From contig NZ_JACGZW010000004.1 in the NCBI RefSeq assembly GCF_014145675.1, forward strand, positions 558,001 through 622,000: DNA of 64,000 nucleotides, given 5' to 3'. Shown here piece by piece: positions 1 through 8,986 of this stretch. The translations under genes were made by a program, and so were the position numbers. The notes beneath the pieces were generated by a model that was not told the DNA's origin, made no database searches, and worked only from the letters and a program-made list of their open reading frames with translations. Position 1 is the first letter of the stretch; each line of letters opens with the position of its first letter. The DNA is from Amycolatopsis dendrobii (lineage in GTDB: Bacteria; Actinomycetota; Actinomycetes; Mycobacteriales; Pseudonocardiaceae).

Positions 1-665
1 CGGAGTCCGAAGTGTTCGGCGGTGCCGCCGCCGAGGACCCCGGTCGCGTGCGAATCGTCGACCAGCAGCACCGCGTCGTAGCGGCGTGCCAGTTCGACGA
101 GCTGGGGGAGCGCCGCGAAGTCGCCGTCCATGCTGAACACACCGTCGGTCACGATCAGCCGGTGCCGTGCCTCCGTGCTTTCAGTGAGATATCGCTCCAG
201 CTCGTTGAGATCTGAGTGGGCGTAGACCCGCCGCTGGGCCTGTGCCAGCCGGATGCCGTCGATCAGGCTGGCATGGTTGAGCGCGTCGCTGAAGATCACG
301 TCGTCCGGGCCGAACAGAGCGGCGAAGACGCCGAGGTTCGCGTCGAAGCACGAGCCGTACAACACCGCGTCCTCGGCGCCGACCAGGTCGGCGATGGCCG
401 CTTCGAGTGCACTGTGGACATTCCGGGTGCCGCAGAGCACCCGGCCCGCGGCCACGCCGAGTCCTTGGCCGCGCATCGTTTCCTGGGCCGCGGCAAGGAC
501 TTCCGGAGACTGAGCGAGACCGAGATAGTCGTTGGAAGCGAGGTTGACCAGCTTCTCGCCGTCCACGCTCACCGTCGGGCCCTGTGCACCGGAAACGACG
601 AGGTCGCGCCGAGGTCTGCGGCCATCGAGTTCGGTGCGCAGCCGGTCGAGCAACGCCGTGTTCAC
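1..665 (-). CDS. kbl: 2-amino-3-ketobutyrate CoA ligase (glycine C-acetyltransferase), 3' end outside window
   Basis: PLP-dependent alpha-oxoamine synthase; the family joins glycine and acetyl-CoA reversibly with 2-amino-3-ketobutyrate in threonine breakdown. The visible ~221 residues show the family landmarks: NDYLGL near residue 40, CGTRNVHSALE near 77, LNHASLIDGIRL near 120, VTDGVFSMDG near 165 and the PLP-contacting VDDSHATGVLG near 195. The Schiff-base lysine lies beyond the window edge. The start is GTG at 665; it overlaps the stop of the upstream isochorismatase-like gene as GTGA, so translation is probably coupled. Last visible gene of the hyu operon. BioF (8-amino-7-oxononanoate synthase) is the main alternative; FSMDG and DDSHATG wording favours Kbl. 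Confidence 0.85.
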   Translation of the reverse strand, partial: MNTALLDRLRTELDGRRPRRDLVVSGAQGPTVSVDGEKLVNLASNDYLGLAQSPEVLAAAQETMRGQGLGVAAGRVLCGTRNVHSALEAAIADLVGAEDAVLYGSCFDANLGVFAALFGPDDVIFSDALNHASLIDGIRLAQAQRRVYAHSDLNELERYLTESTEARHRLIVTDGVFSMDGDFAALPQLVELARRYDAVLLVDDSHATGVLGGGTAEHFGL

Positions 666-1213
666 GCGGTATCTCCGATCCATTCGGTGCAGGACACGAC
701 CTCGAATCCCCGGCTGGGAAAGACCTTGTCCAGCAAGAAGTCGTTGACGTCCTGGTCGCCGTCCGCGCATCCGTCGCGCAGCACGGTCACCGGGTAGCCG
801 CGATCAGCCGCGTCGTAGCAGGTGGCGGTGACCATCGCGCTGGTCGCCACCCCGGCGACCGCGAGGTCGCGGACGCCCCGGGCACGGAGCACGAGGTCGA
901 GGTCCGTGCCGGCGAACGCGCTGGCCCGGCGCTTCAGAACGACAACGTCTTCCGCGCTGACCGGCAGTGCGAGTCCGGTTCCCGGCGAACCCTCGTGGAA
1001 CGCGTCCCCGGCGTCGAAGAACGAGCGGTACAGCGCGCCGCCGGGCAGGTCGGTTCCGTTGTCCCGCATGGCGAAGTGCACGAAGACGACGAGCACGCCG
1101 GCCTTCCGGGCCCGCGGCAGCAGGCCGGTGAGCGGCGGCACGACCTGGCGGGCGAACGGGTAGCCGTCCGTGATGCCCCGCTGGATGTCGCCGACGATCA
1201 GTGCAGTGGTCAT
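662..1213 (-). CDS. isochorismatase-family hydrolase lacking the usual catalytic cysteine
   Basis: 183-residue protein of the isochorismatase/cysteine-hydrolase fold. The conserved Asp (VGDIQRG, residue ~9) and Lys (VVLKRRASAF, ~105) of the triad are present. At the nucleophile position, where amidase members read T-x-x-C-V, this protein reads GVATSAMVTATCYDAADRGY, so Met replaces Cys. Next to hyuA and hyuB one would expect an N-carbamoyl amino acid or N-carbamoylsarcosine amidohydrolase, but the missing Cys argues against simple amidase chemistry. ATG at 1213 overlaps the stop of the MFS gene (ATGA), and its own stop overlaps kbl. Family firm, reaction unknown. Confidence 0.8.
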   Translation of the reverse strand: MTTALIVGDIQRGITDGYPFARQVVPPLTGLLPRARKAGVLVVFVHFAMRDNGTDLPGGALYRSFFDAGDAFHEGSPGTGLALPVSAEDVVVLKRRASAFAGTDLDLVLRARGVRDLAVAGVATSAMVTATCYDAADRGYPVTVLRDGCADGDQDVNDFLLDKVFPSRGFEVVSCTEWIGDTA

Positions 1214-2538
1214 GAAAGGTTCCCGTCCAGTCGTTCCATCCGCCGCCCCGTGGTGAGCAGGGCGGCCAGTCCTGCCGTCATGATGATCGCGATCGCGAGC
1301 AGCGCATAGGTGAAACTGCCGGTCGCCGACGCGACCGCGCCGGTGAAGTACGGGCCGATGAACCCGCTGAGGTTGCTGACCGAGTTGATCAGCGCGATCC
1401 CGGACGCGGCGGCCGCGCCGGTCAGCCCGATCGCCGGGATCCGCCAGAACTGCGGCATCGCGGTCAGAATCCCGGAGACGCTCAGGCAGACCGCGATCAC
1501 GAACAGCGTGCCGCTGCTGGTGAACGTCGCGAGCAGCAGGCCGACAATACCGAGCGCCATTGGTATGGCAGTGGCGGTCACTGCAGTACGCCGGGCCGCG
1601 AACCGAGCCCACACCAGCAGCGCGAGCAAGGCCACCGCGTACGGGATCGCGGACAGCAAGACGCTGCTGACGTCTCCGGCGCCGCCGATGCTGTGCGTGA
1701 TGGACCGGAGCATCGTCGGCAGGAAGAACTGGAGCGGGTAGAGCCCGAACGCGATGGCGAACCACGTCACGGCCATGACCCAGACCCGGCGGCTGGTCAG
1801 CGCCTCGCGCAGCCCGGAAAGCGCGCCGTGGGCCCGGTGTTCCTCGGCTTCCGCGGCCAGCGTCGCCTCGATCGCCGCCTTCTCGTCGTCGTCGAGCCAG
1901 CGCGCGGTGGCCGGGCGGTCGGGAAGGAAGACGAAGACCAGGATGCTGACCACCACCGTCAGCAGACCCTCGACGAGGAACAGCGACCGCCAGCCCGCGA
2001 TGCCGAACAGTTGCTGGCCCCATTCGAGCAGCGCGGCGGCCAGCGGCGAGCCGATGATCGAAGCCACCGGCGTCATCAGGAAGAACGCCGACAACGCCCA
2101 GGACCGCTGGCGGCGCGGGAACCACAGGGTCAGGTAGAGCAGGATCCCGGCGGCGAGCCCGGCCTCGGCGAACCCGAGCAGCAGCCGGGCCAGGTAGAGC
2201 GTCGCGGCCGAGTTCACCGCGGCGGTGGCCGCGGTGACCAGGCCCCACGTGATCATGATGCGCGCGATCCACTTCCGCGCGCCGAACCGTCGCAGCGCCA
2301 GGTTGCTCGGCACCTCGACGAGGATGTAGCCGATGAAGAACAGTCCGGCGGCGAGCCCGATCTGGCCGGTGCTCAGGTGCAGGTCGCGCGACATCGGGGC
2401 GGCGAGGTAGCCGACGTTGGCGCGGTCGATGTAGCTGGCCACGTAGGCGAGGCCGACCAGCGGGATGATCCGGAGGCCCGCTTTCCGCCAGGTGCGCGGT
2501 GCGACAGTGCTCCGGCCGGCGGCGACATGGGAACTCAT
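1210..2538 (-). CDS. MFS transporter, anion:cation symporter type
   Basis: 442-residue integral membrane protein, about 12 predicted transmembrane segments. The N-terminal region reads IIPLVGLAYVASYIDRANVG, the usual signature of the ACS branch of the major facilitator superfamily, which carries organic anions such as aromatic acids, allantoate or tartrate. It starts at ATG 2538, 40 bases after hyuB, and its stop overlaps the next ATG. Position inside a hydantoinase-type operon suggests uptake of the operon substrate (hydantoin-like or carbamoylated compound). The substrate cannot be read from sequence. Confidence 0.85.
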   Translation of the reverse strand: MSSHVAAGRSTVAPRTWRKAGLRIIPLVGLAYVASYIDRANVGYLAAPMSRDLHLSTGQIGLAAGLFFIGYILVEVPSNLALRRFGARKWIARIMITWGLVTAATAAVNSAATLYLARLLLGFAEAGLAAGILLYLTLWFPRRQRSWALSAFFLMTPVASIIGSPLAAALLEWGQQLFGIAGWRSLFLVEGLLTVVVSILVFVFLPDRPATARWLDDDEKAAIEATLAAEAEEHRAHGALSGLREALTSRRVWVMAVTWFAIAFGLYPLQFFLPTMLRSITHSIGGAGDVSSVLLSAIPYAVALLALLVWARFAARRTAVTATAIPMALGIVGLLLATFTSSGTLFVIAVCLSVSGILTAMPQFWRIPAIGLTGAAAASGIALINSVSNLSGFIGPYFTGAVASATGSFTYALLAIAIIMTAGLAALLTTGRRMERLDGNLS

Positions 2539-2578
2539 GGCGAAGTCCGATCTGTCGGGGAATGGGAGTGGTGGTGCG

Positions 2579-4291
2579 TCAGCGCGCCCCGCCTCGTATG
2601 GCAGCGGTGGCGACCTGGTCGATCCCCCCGTCGTCGATGACGACGCCGTAGTCCCGGGCAGCCCCCTCGCGGGTGACCTTGCCGTCCAGGACGTCTTCGA
2701 GCACCCGCTCCGGCTCCCGGCCGAACGGATGTCCGTGCCCGCCCCCGCCCGCGGTCACGTGCCGGTGCCGGGTGCCTGCGGTCATGGCGAAATGCGGTTT
2801 GGACGCCAGCACGCGTTCTCCCGGACCGCCTTGGTCGAGGACGTTGAGCGACGGGGTTCCCGGCGCGCCGCCGGCCAGCCCGTACGGCAGGAACTTCCGC
2901 CGGTCGGACCGGATCTGCACGCTGGCCTCGGAGGCCAGCAGCGTCATGTCGCGGAACGTCGCGAGCCCGCCGCGCCAGCGTCCCGCACCGCCGCTGTCGG
3001 GCAGGTAGCCGTAGCCGTCGATGCGCAGGTGGCCGGAGCGTTCGAGTTCTTCGACCGGGGTGTTGGTCAGGTTCGCGCCCAGCGAGCTGATCCCGTCGAC
3101 GCCGTCGCGGTCGGGCCGGGCGCCCCACGCGCCGGCGAGCGGATCCCACAGCACCATGGATTCGCCGTCCGGTCCGACCAGCCCGATCGCGATTCCGTCC
3201 GGACCGCCCTCGCCCGCGGCGGGCACCCGGTCCGGGAACACCGGCGCGAGGGCGCCGAGCACCGCGTCGATGATCCGGAAACCGACCAGCCCGCGGGCGC
3301 CGCGCGCGGCCGGGCGCTGTCCATTGAGGATGGACGCTTCCGGGATGACGAAGCTGAACGGGCGGTAGAACCCGCTGTTCGCCGGGATGTCGGAGGCGAG
3401 GACGCCTTGCAGCGCGGCGTAGGCGGCGGAGCGGGTGAACGATTCGGTCGCGTTGAGCGCGGAGCCGACCTGCGGAGAGGAACCGGTGAAGTCGAGTTCG
3501 ATCCCGGCGTCCGACAGCGTCGCTTTGACGCGGATCGGGATCGGCCCGGAGCCGAGTCCGTCGTCGTCGATGTGGTCGGTGAACTCGTACGTGCCGGGCA
3601 CGGCGTCGGCGAGCGCGGCGCGCAGAAGCGTTTCGGAGTAGTCGAGCAGTTCGTCGATCAGGTCAGCGAGCCGTTCGGCGCCGTGGCGGGCGGCGAGGGC
3701 GCGCAGTCCTTCGGCTCCGGTGTGGCAGGCGGCCAGCTGGGATTCCAAGTCGCCGCGCAGGAGTTCCGGTTCGCGGACGTTGCGCAGCAGCACGCGCAGG
3801 AAGGTTTCGTTCGTGGTGCCCGCGTCGATCAGCCGCGCCGGTGGGATCTGAATTCCCTCGGCGAAGATATTAGTGGACTGGACTGCCATCGACCCGGCCG
3901 CCCAGCCGCCGACGTCGGTGTGGTTGACGACAGTGACCGCGAAGCCGAGCAGCGTTTCGTCCGCGAACACCGGGGAAACAGCGAAGATGTCCGGCAGGTG
4001 CATGCCGCCGAGCGACGGGTCGTTGAGCAGGTAGAGGTCGCCGGGCCGGACCGAGTCGCCGAACTCGGCGAAGATCGCTTCCATCGCGGCCGGAATGGAC
4101 CCGAGGTGCACCGGCAGCGTGTTCGCCTGCGCGATGACCCGGCCGCGGGCGTCGCACAGCGCGGCGGAGAAGTCCATGCTGGACGCGACGAGTTGCGAAT
4201 GCGCGGTGCGCAGGATGGTGATCGCCATTTCGTCGGCGATCCCGGTGACGGCGTTGCGGAAGACCTCGAACGTCACGGCGTCGCGGATCAT
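2579..4291 (-). CDS. hyuB: N-methylhydantoinase/oxoprolinase B subunit
   Basis: 570 residues, the usual length for HyuB. The start MIRDAVTFEVFRNAVTGIADE and the following TILRTAHSQLVASSMDFSAA are typical of the family. HyuB works with HyuA in ATP-dependent opening of five-membered cyclic amides (5-oxoproline, N-methylhydantoin, hydantoins) or, in related pairs, in acetone/acetophenone carboxylation. ATG at 4291 overlaps the hyuA stop (ATGA), so the two subunits are coupled. An in-frame reading continues upstream to 4465 inside hyuA but has no sensible start. The C-terminal half has the Gly-rich stretches (GGAGRWRGGL, TAGGGGHGHPFGREPERV) of full-length members. Confidence 0.9.
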   Translation of the reverse strand: MIRDAVTFEVFRNAVTGIADEMAITILRTAHSQLVASSMDFSAALCDARGRVIAQANTLPVHLGSIPAAMEAIFAEFGDSVRPGDLYLLNDPSLGGMHLPDIFAVSPVFADETLLGFAVTVVNHTDVGGWAAGSMAVQSTNIFAEGIQIPPARLIDAGTTNETFLRVLLRNVREPELLRGDLESQLAACHTGAEGLRALAARHGAERLADLIDELLDYSETLLRAALADAVPGTYEFTDHIDDDGLGSGPIPIRVKATLSDAGIELDFTGSSPQVGSALNATESFTRSAAYAALQGVLASDIPANSGFYRPFSFVIPEASILNGQRPAARGARGLVGFRIIDAVLGALAPVFPDRVPAAGEGGPDGIAIGLVGPDGESMVLWDPLAGAWGARPDRDGVDGISSLGANLTNTPVEELERSGHLRIDGYGYLPDSGGAGRWRGGLATFRDMTLLASEASVQIRSDRRKFLPYGLAGGAPGTPSLNVLDQGGPGERVLASKPHFAMTAGTRHRHVTAGGGGHGHPFGREPERVLEDVLDGKVTREGAARDYGVVIDDGGIDQVATAAIRGGAR

Positions 4292-6366
4292 GCGGCACTC
4301 CAGGTGATCACGATGTTGTTGAACCGGTCGCGGTGCGCCTGCGCGCCGGGCGGGACGAGGGTGGTGGCGTCCATGTCCTCGATGATCATCGGTCCGTCCG
4401 TCGGTTCGGCGCCGAGCGCGGACCTGGTGATGACTGGTGCGGAAACTGTTTCGGCGAACCGGCATTCGCGTGTCTTCGGTGCCGTGCTCTCGGTCTCCGG
4501 CAGGGCCAGTACGTCCGAAATGGACACTGGAGTCGGCTGCCTGCCGCGCACGCGGAGGTTCACGGGCTCGACCAGGCCGTCGGTGCCCGCGCGGCCGTAG
4601 GTGCGCTTGTGCTCGGCGTGGAACCGGGCGCGGGTTTCGGCGAGCAAGTCCTCGGTCAGTTCGCCGTCGGGGACGCGGATCCGCAGTTCGAAGCGCTGTC
4701 CGCGGTAGCGCATGTCCAGCAGCCGGTCCACGGCCGCGTCCTCGCCGAGTTCCTCGCGTACCTTCGCGGACAGCCGCGCGAATTCCTCGGCGAGCGCTGG
4801 TATCTCAGCGAATTCGGCGCGGTAGGGCGAAAGTTCGTGGCGTTCGGTGTCGGCGACGAGCAGGCCGAGACTGCTGAAGAGCCCGGGATGCACCGGTACG
4901 AGCACGGTGTCGATGCCCAGTTCACGGGCCAGCGCGGCGGCGTACAGCGGACCCGCGCCGCCGAACGCGACCATGGTGGCCTCTCGCGGATCCCTGCCTC
5001 GTTCGCTGGTCACCGCTTTGACCGCGGTTGTCATACTAGAGACGGCGACCTGATATGCCCCGCGCGCCGTTCCGGGGATGTCGTCGCCCAGTTGTCCGGC
5101 CACTGTGGACAGTGCCTTTTCGGCGAGGTCCGGGTGGAGCGCGACGCGGCCGCCTGCCAGAGACTGCGGACTGAGATATCCCAGTGTGACGTTGGCATCC
5201 GTCAGGGTCGGCAGTGCGCCGCCCTGGCCATAGCAGGCCGGGCCCGGCCGGGACCCGGCGCTCGCCGGTCCGACGTGCAGCGCGCCCGCCGGGTCGACGG
5301 AGATGATGCTGCCGCCGCCGGACCCGACCTCCGCGATGTCGATCGACGGGGCCCGCACCGGATAACCGGCCCCGGAGCTGAGCCCGCGCGCCACGTTCAT
5401 CCCGCCGCCGACCTCGTAATCCGCCGAGACGAACGGTTCCCCGTGCTCGATCAGCGAGGCCTTCGCCGTGGTTCCGCCCATGTCGAAAGCGACCACTGTG
5501 GACAGACCGATCAGCTGCGCGAGCTTCTGCACCGCGGTGACCCCGGCGGCCGGGCCGGACTCGATGATCTGCACCGGCCGTTGCGCGACCGAAGCCGCGT
5601 CGAGCAGACCCCCGCTGGACTGCATGACCAGCAGCGGAGCCTGGACGTTTTCGGCGCGCAGTCCCGCTTCCAGCCGGGTGAGGTAACCGTGCACCGCCGG
5701 GCCGACGTAAGCGTTGACCGTCGCCGTGCTGGTGCGTTCGAATTCGTGCGGCTGCGGGGAAACGTCGACCGACGCGGTGACGTAGACCTCCGGCAGTTCG
5801 GCACGCAGCAGTTCGGCGACCCGCCGCTCCTCGTCCGGCCGGACGTAGGAATTGAGCAGGCACACGGCGATCGCCTCGATGCCGTCCACGCGCAGTTGTG
5901 CGGCCAGCGCCCGGACTTCGTCCGCGTCGGTCGCGGGGGAGAGTTGCCCGTCGGCCGTGATGCGCTGGTCGAGTTCGTAGCGATTCCTCCGGCGCGCCAG
6001 CGGCTGCGGCTTCGACCACGAGAGGTCGTAGAGCGCGGGACGCCGCAGCCGTCCGATTTCCAGCACGTCGCGGAAGCCCCGGGTGGTGACCACCGCGGTC
6101 CGGACGCCGCTCATCGAAAGGATCGCGTTGGTGGCCACGGTCGTGCCGTGCAGCATCGCGACGACTGACTCCGGTCGCGTTCCAGCGGAGGCCAGCACCG
6201 CGGTCGTCGCCGTCACGACGCCCGCGCCGTACTCGGGCGGCGTCGACGGCACCTTCATCGGGACGACCTCGCCTGCCGGGCCCAGCGCGATGACGTCGGT
6301 GAACGTGCCGCCGATGTCGGCGCCGACCCGCCAGCCGGCCGGTCGAGGATCGTGACTGCGAGGCAC
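4288..6366 (-). CDS. hyuA: N-methylhydantoinase/oxoprolinase A subunit
   Basis: 692 residues. N-terminal ASKHA-type nucleotide-binding start GADIGGTFTDVIALG (residue ~15) and second phosphate loop FDMGGTTAKASLI (~290) mark HyuA. The enzyme spends ATP to activate a cyclic amide for hydrolysis together with HyuB. GTG start at 6366 is supported by AAGGAG seven bases upstream. First gene of a minus-strand operon hyuA-hyuB-MFS-isochorismatase-like-kbl. Acetone or acetophenone carboxylase subunits are homologous, but those operons normally have a third small subunit, which is absent here. Confidence 0.9.
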   Translation of the reverse strand: MPRSHDPRPAGWRVGADIGGTFTDVIALGPAGEVVPMKVPSTPPEYGAGVVTATTAVLASAGTRPESVVAMLHGTTVATNAILSMSGVRTAVVTTRGFRDVLEIGRLRRPALYDLSWSKPQPLARRRNRYELDQRITADGQLSPATDADEVRALAAQLRVDGIEAIAVCLLNSYVRPDEERRVAELLRAELPEVYVTASVDVSPQPHEFERTSTATVNAYVGPAVHGYLTRLEAGLRAENVQAPLLVMQSSGGLLDAASVAQRPVQIIESGPAAGVTAVQKLAQLIGLSTVVAFDMGGTTAKASLIEHGEPFVSADYEVGGGMNVARGLSSGAGYPVRAPSIDIAEVGSGGGSIISVDPAGALHVGPASAGSRPGPACYGQGGALPTLTDANVTLGYLSPQSLAGGRVALHPDLAEKALSTVAGQLGDDIPGTARGAYQVAVSSMTTAVKAVTSERGRDPREATMVAFGGAGPLYAAALARELGIDTVLVPVHPGLFSSLGLLVADTERHELSPYRAEFAEIPALAEEFARLSAKVREELGEDAAVDRLLDMRYRGQRFELRIRVPDGELTEDLLAETRARFHAEHKRTYGRAGTDGLVEPVNLRVRGRQPTPVSISDVLALPETESTAPKTRECRFAETVSAPVITRSALGAEPTDGPMIIEDMDATTLVPPGAQAHRDRFNNIVITWSAA

Positions 6367-6712
6367 TGCGATCTCCTTCGTTCAGCGAGCGACTGGGATC
6401 ACAGTAGGACTGAGTTGAGATATCAGCAAGCAGCAGTTGCCATTTTTTAATTCAGAACTGGTCGTAGCAGAGGTGGTCGGCAAGTAGTGCGGAGGCGCTC
6501 GGATGCGGCGTGGTTCAGTGCCTGGACCTGCGAGGTTTACGGTCTTGCCGCTCGGTCGGCCACCTCCGGTCGCTCGTCAGGTCGCGGTCGGCAGCGTGGG
6601 TGACAAGCGGTCCGGGGAGCTGCGGTGAGCGCGGCAGAGGTTCGATGCGAGGGCGTCGCGGCCGTGGCGTCGTTCGTGGTGAAGTGCTCGGCCAGGAGGG
6701 CTTCCGCCGTGG
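6367..6712. other. intergenic gap with presumed hyu promoter
   Basis: About 346 bases between hyuA (leaving leftwards) and the 3' end of the alpha/beta hydrolase. The first ~85 bases next to hyuA hold an A+T-rich patch around 6410-6455 (TTGAGATATC, CATTTTTTAATTC) that stands out from ~70% G+C and probably contains the promoter. The rest, 6460-6712, reads as ordinary G+C-rich non-coding sequence; I see no convincing gene, repeat or terminator. Confidence 0.5.
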
Positions 6713-7474
6713 TTATGCGTCGAAGGCGAGCACCGCGTCGAGCAGTTCCTCCGGGGTTTCGACCTGCGGCAGATGCCCGGTGCGGGGAAGCACGGTGAAG
6801 GTCGCGCCCCGGATCGCGGCGGCGTACGCCTTGCCGTACTGCGGGTCGGCGATGCGATCGCTCTCGCCCCAGAGGACGTGGACGGGGATGTCCGCTTTGC
6901 CTAGTCGCTCGGCCAGCGTCGGGTCGGTCATCGCCGGGCCGGCATAGCCCACCAGTGCGGCGACATCCGGGCTCGGGCCGGTGCCGCCGGCGGGCGGGAC
7001 CGGCGCTTTCGCCGGGTCATGGAACGAGAATTGCTGGATTTCGGCGACGGTTTTGCCGCGGACGTCGGCCAGCGGATGCCCGGCGACCTCGATGCCGATG
7101 CCGTCGACGACCACTGCGCGGCTGACGCGCGGGCTGTGCAGCAGGGCGATTTCCGCGGCCAGCCAGCCGCCGAAGGAGTTGCCCACCACGGTGACGTCCG
7201 AGACGTCGAGGTGGTCGAGCAGTGCGACGTACGCCTTGGCCAGCGCGGTGACGTCGGTGAGTTCGGCGGCTTTCGGCGTGCTGTTGAAGCCGGGATGGGT
7301 GGGCAGCAGGACTCGCGAGCGGGTGCGGTCGGCCAGCAACTCGGCGAAGCCGGCCATCGTCGCGACGCCGCCTCCGCCGTGCAGCAGCAGGAATGTCCGG
7401 GTCCGGTCGTGGTCTTCGACAGTGATCTCGACCGGTCCGGCCAAGGGGAACTGGAGTGTCCGGGAAGAAGTCAT
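6713..7474 (-). CDS. alpha/beta hydrolase
   Basis: 253-residue alpha/beta-hydrolase fold protein. LLLHGGGG (oxyanion region, residue ~30), nucleophile elbow VVGNSFGGW with Ser at ~100, acid LWGESDRI (~205) and His in RTGHLPQVE (~235) give a complete catalytic triad. Substrate unknown; an ester or C-C bond hydrolase or non-haem haloperoxidase-like enzyme is possible. The ATG at 7474 lies inside a palindrome shared with the divergent MarR gene, so MarR control is likely. A longer in-frame reading up to 7579 would run across the operator and is not preferred. Confidence 0.85.
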   Translation of the reverse strand: MTSSRTLQFPLAGPVEITVEDHDRTRTFLLLHGGGGVATMAGFAELLADRTRSRVLLPTHPGFNSTPKAAELTDVTALAKAYVALLDHLDVSDVTVVGNSFGGWLAAEIALLHSPRVSRAVVVDGIGIEVAGHPLADVRGKTVAEIQQFSFHDPAKAPVPPAGGTGPSPDVAALVGYAGPAMTDPTLAERLGKADIPVHVLWGESDRIADPQYGKAYAAAIRGATFTVLPRTGHLPQVETPEELLDAVLAFDA

Positions 7475-7504
7475 ATCAGGAACCTTATATAAGGAAGCTG
7501 ATAT
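7473..7504. promoter_or_regulatory. 32-bp palindromic operator of MarR/hydrolase divergon
   Basis: Imperfect palindrome with outer arms ATATCAG/CTGATAT and a perfect inner CCTTATATAAGG. A further ATATAAG copy follows to ~7510. It sits between divergent hydrolase and MarR genes and covers the hydrolase start codon. MarR dimers typically bind such A+T-rich palindromes in their own divergent promoters, so this is the probable autoregulatory site. Confidence 0.75.
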
Positions 7505-7541
7505 AAGCAACCTGTGGTGGACGAGGGTAGGCTCCCCGGCC

Positions 7542-7961
7542 ATGAGGTACCGCCACGCCGACGTCGCTCTGGCCGTCAAGCGCCTGCAGCATCGTCATCA
7601 CCGCGCGCTGAGCCAGGCGCTGCAGCCGCTCGGGCTGTCGCTCGTGCAGTGGGATACCTTGCGGCACTTGGCCAATCACCCGGATGCGTCGCTGCACGAC
7701 CTCGCCGTGCTGACCTTCCAGACCGACCAGTCCTTCGGCACGCTGGCCGCGCGAATGGTCGATCGCGGCCTGATCGAGCGGGTGCCGGGACCGGGTCGCG
7801 CGGTGCGGCATCGGCTCACGGAGAAGGGCGCGGAGCTGCGGGCGGCGGGACAGGAACTGGTGGACGTCGTGGTGAAGACGTCGTTGAGCCGGCTTTCGGC
7901 GGCTCAGCTCAATGAACTGGGCGCGTTGCTGGATGTCGCGCTCGAGGAGGATCCGGCGTAA
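7542..7961 (+). CDS. MarR-family transcriptional regulator
   Basis: 139 residues. The winged helix spans residues ~30-95: LSLVQWDTLRHLANHPDASL leads into recognition region TFQTDQSFGTLAARMVDRG and wing VPGPGRAVRHRLTEKG. MarR dimers usually repress a divergent gene until a small ligand, often phenolic, binds. Start ATG at 7542 gives a normal-length family member. Divergent from an alpha/beta hydrolase across a 32-bp palindrome. Its last 58 bases overlap the 3' end of the convergent WYL gene. Confidence 0.9.
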   Translation: MRYRHADVALAVKRLQHRHHRALSQALQPLGLSLVQWDTLRHLANHPDASLHDLAVLTFQTDQSFGTLAARMVDRGLIERVPGPGRAVRHRLTEKGAELRAAGQELVDVVVKTSLSRLSAAQLNELGALLDVALEEDPA

Positions 7962-8902
7962 CCGGTCAGCCGGTCGGCGAAGGCGCGCGTCTGGTCGCGG
8001 AGCGCGTCCGGCCGCTCGATGACGAACGGGCGGTCGAGTGCGGCGAGCCGCGGCGGGATCCAGTCGAGGCGTTCGGCCCGGATTCGCGCGCGGACCCACC
8101 GGTCATCGGCTTCCAGGATGGCGATGGACGGCGGGAACACGGCGCGGATTTCCTCTGCGGTCGCGCGGATCCGCACTGCTATGTCGTGCCGGTGCGGTGC
8201 TTCGGCGAGGCCGGTCAGCACCTGGTGGGCGGGGTCGAAATCCGTTGGGGCGCTGAAAGTTCCGTCCTGCGGTTCGGCCCGCTCGATCCGGTCGACGCGG
8301 AAGGTGCGCACTTGTCCGGCACTTGAGTCGAAGCCGGTGAGATACCAACGCCCGGAATGTGCCACGACACCGTACGGCTCGACGACACGTTCGCTGCTTC
8401 GGCCGTGCGCCGCGGTGTAGGCGAGTTTGACCGGACGCTGGTCGCGCGCTGCCTCCGCGACCGCGAGGAGCACCTCTGCCTCCGCAGTGAGCGAGGGACG
8501 GGCGGGCGTGGTGAAGTCGGCGACCTCCAGCAAGGCGTCGAGGCGACGGCCGAGTGCTTCGGGCAGCACCCGGCGGACCTTCGCTACCGCGCTCTCCGCA
8601 GCCGCGACTGACGTGGTGACCAGTCCCGCGCGCCGTCCCGCGACCAGTCCGAGCAGTACCGCGAGCGCCTCTTCGTCAGTGAGCATGAGCGGCGGCATCC
8701 GGTAGCCGGGGGCGAGCCGGTACCCGCCGTAGCGGCCGCGTACGGAGCGGACCGGAATGTCCAGGTCGAGCAGGTGCTCGACGTACCGGCGGACGGTGCG
8801 TTCGTCCACGTCCAGCCGCCCGGCGAGTTCGGCGACGGTCCGGGTGCCGCCGCCCTGAAGGATCTCCAGCAGCGCCAGCACGCGGGCGATCGGCCGGGTC
8901 AT
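7904..8902 (-). CDS. WYL-domain transcriptional regulator
   Basis: 332 residues. N-terminal HTH_11-type helix-turn-helix MTRPIARVLALLEILQGGGT with DERTVRRYVEHL, followed by YGGYRLAPGYRMPPLMLTDEE, then a WYL domain whose signature reads SGRWYLTGFD (~195) and a WCX-like C-terminal extension. Such proteins sense nucleic-acid-like or other ligands and commonly control a neighbouring divergent gene. Here the divergent neighbour is the VOC protein at 8987, 84 bases away. ATG at 8902 chosen. The final ~20 residues, Ser-rich, overlap the MarR coding sequence antisense. Confidence 0.88.
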   Translation of the reverse strand: MTRPIARVLALLEILQGGGTRTVAELAGRLDVDERTVRRYVEHLLDLDIPVRSVRGRYGGYRLAPGYRMPPLMLTDEEALAVLLGLVAGRRAGLVTTSVAAAESAVAKVRRVLPEALGRRLDALLEVADFTTPARPSLTAEAEVLLAVAEAARDQRPVKLAYTAAHGRSSERVVEPYGVVAHSGRWYLTGFDSSAGQVRTFRVDRIERAEPQDGTFSAPTDFDPAHQVLTGLAEAPHRHDIAVRIRATAEEIRAVFPPSIAILEADDRWVRARIRAERLDWIPPRLAALDRPFVIERPDALRDQTRAFADRLTGYAGSSSSATSSNAPSSLS

Positions 8903-8986
8903 GCGGAGAATTCTCGCAATACCGGGCGGATCCTGTCCACTATTGCTTCTAGCGTGGCCGCCAAGCAACCAGAGAGGAATGTGGCC

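Noticed and set aside
2465..4600. 711-codon open reading on the plus strand across the hydantoinase genes
   Set aside because: Antisense to hyuB, Arg/Gly/Val-rich low-complexity protein, no family features; a frame shadow of a high-G+C gene.
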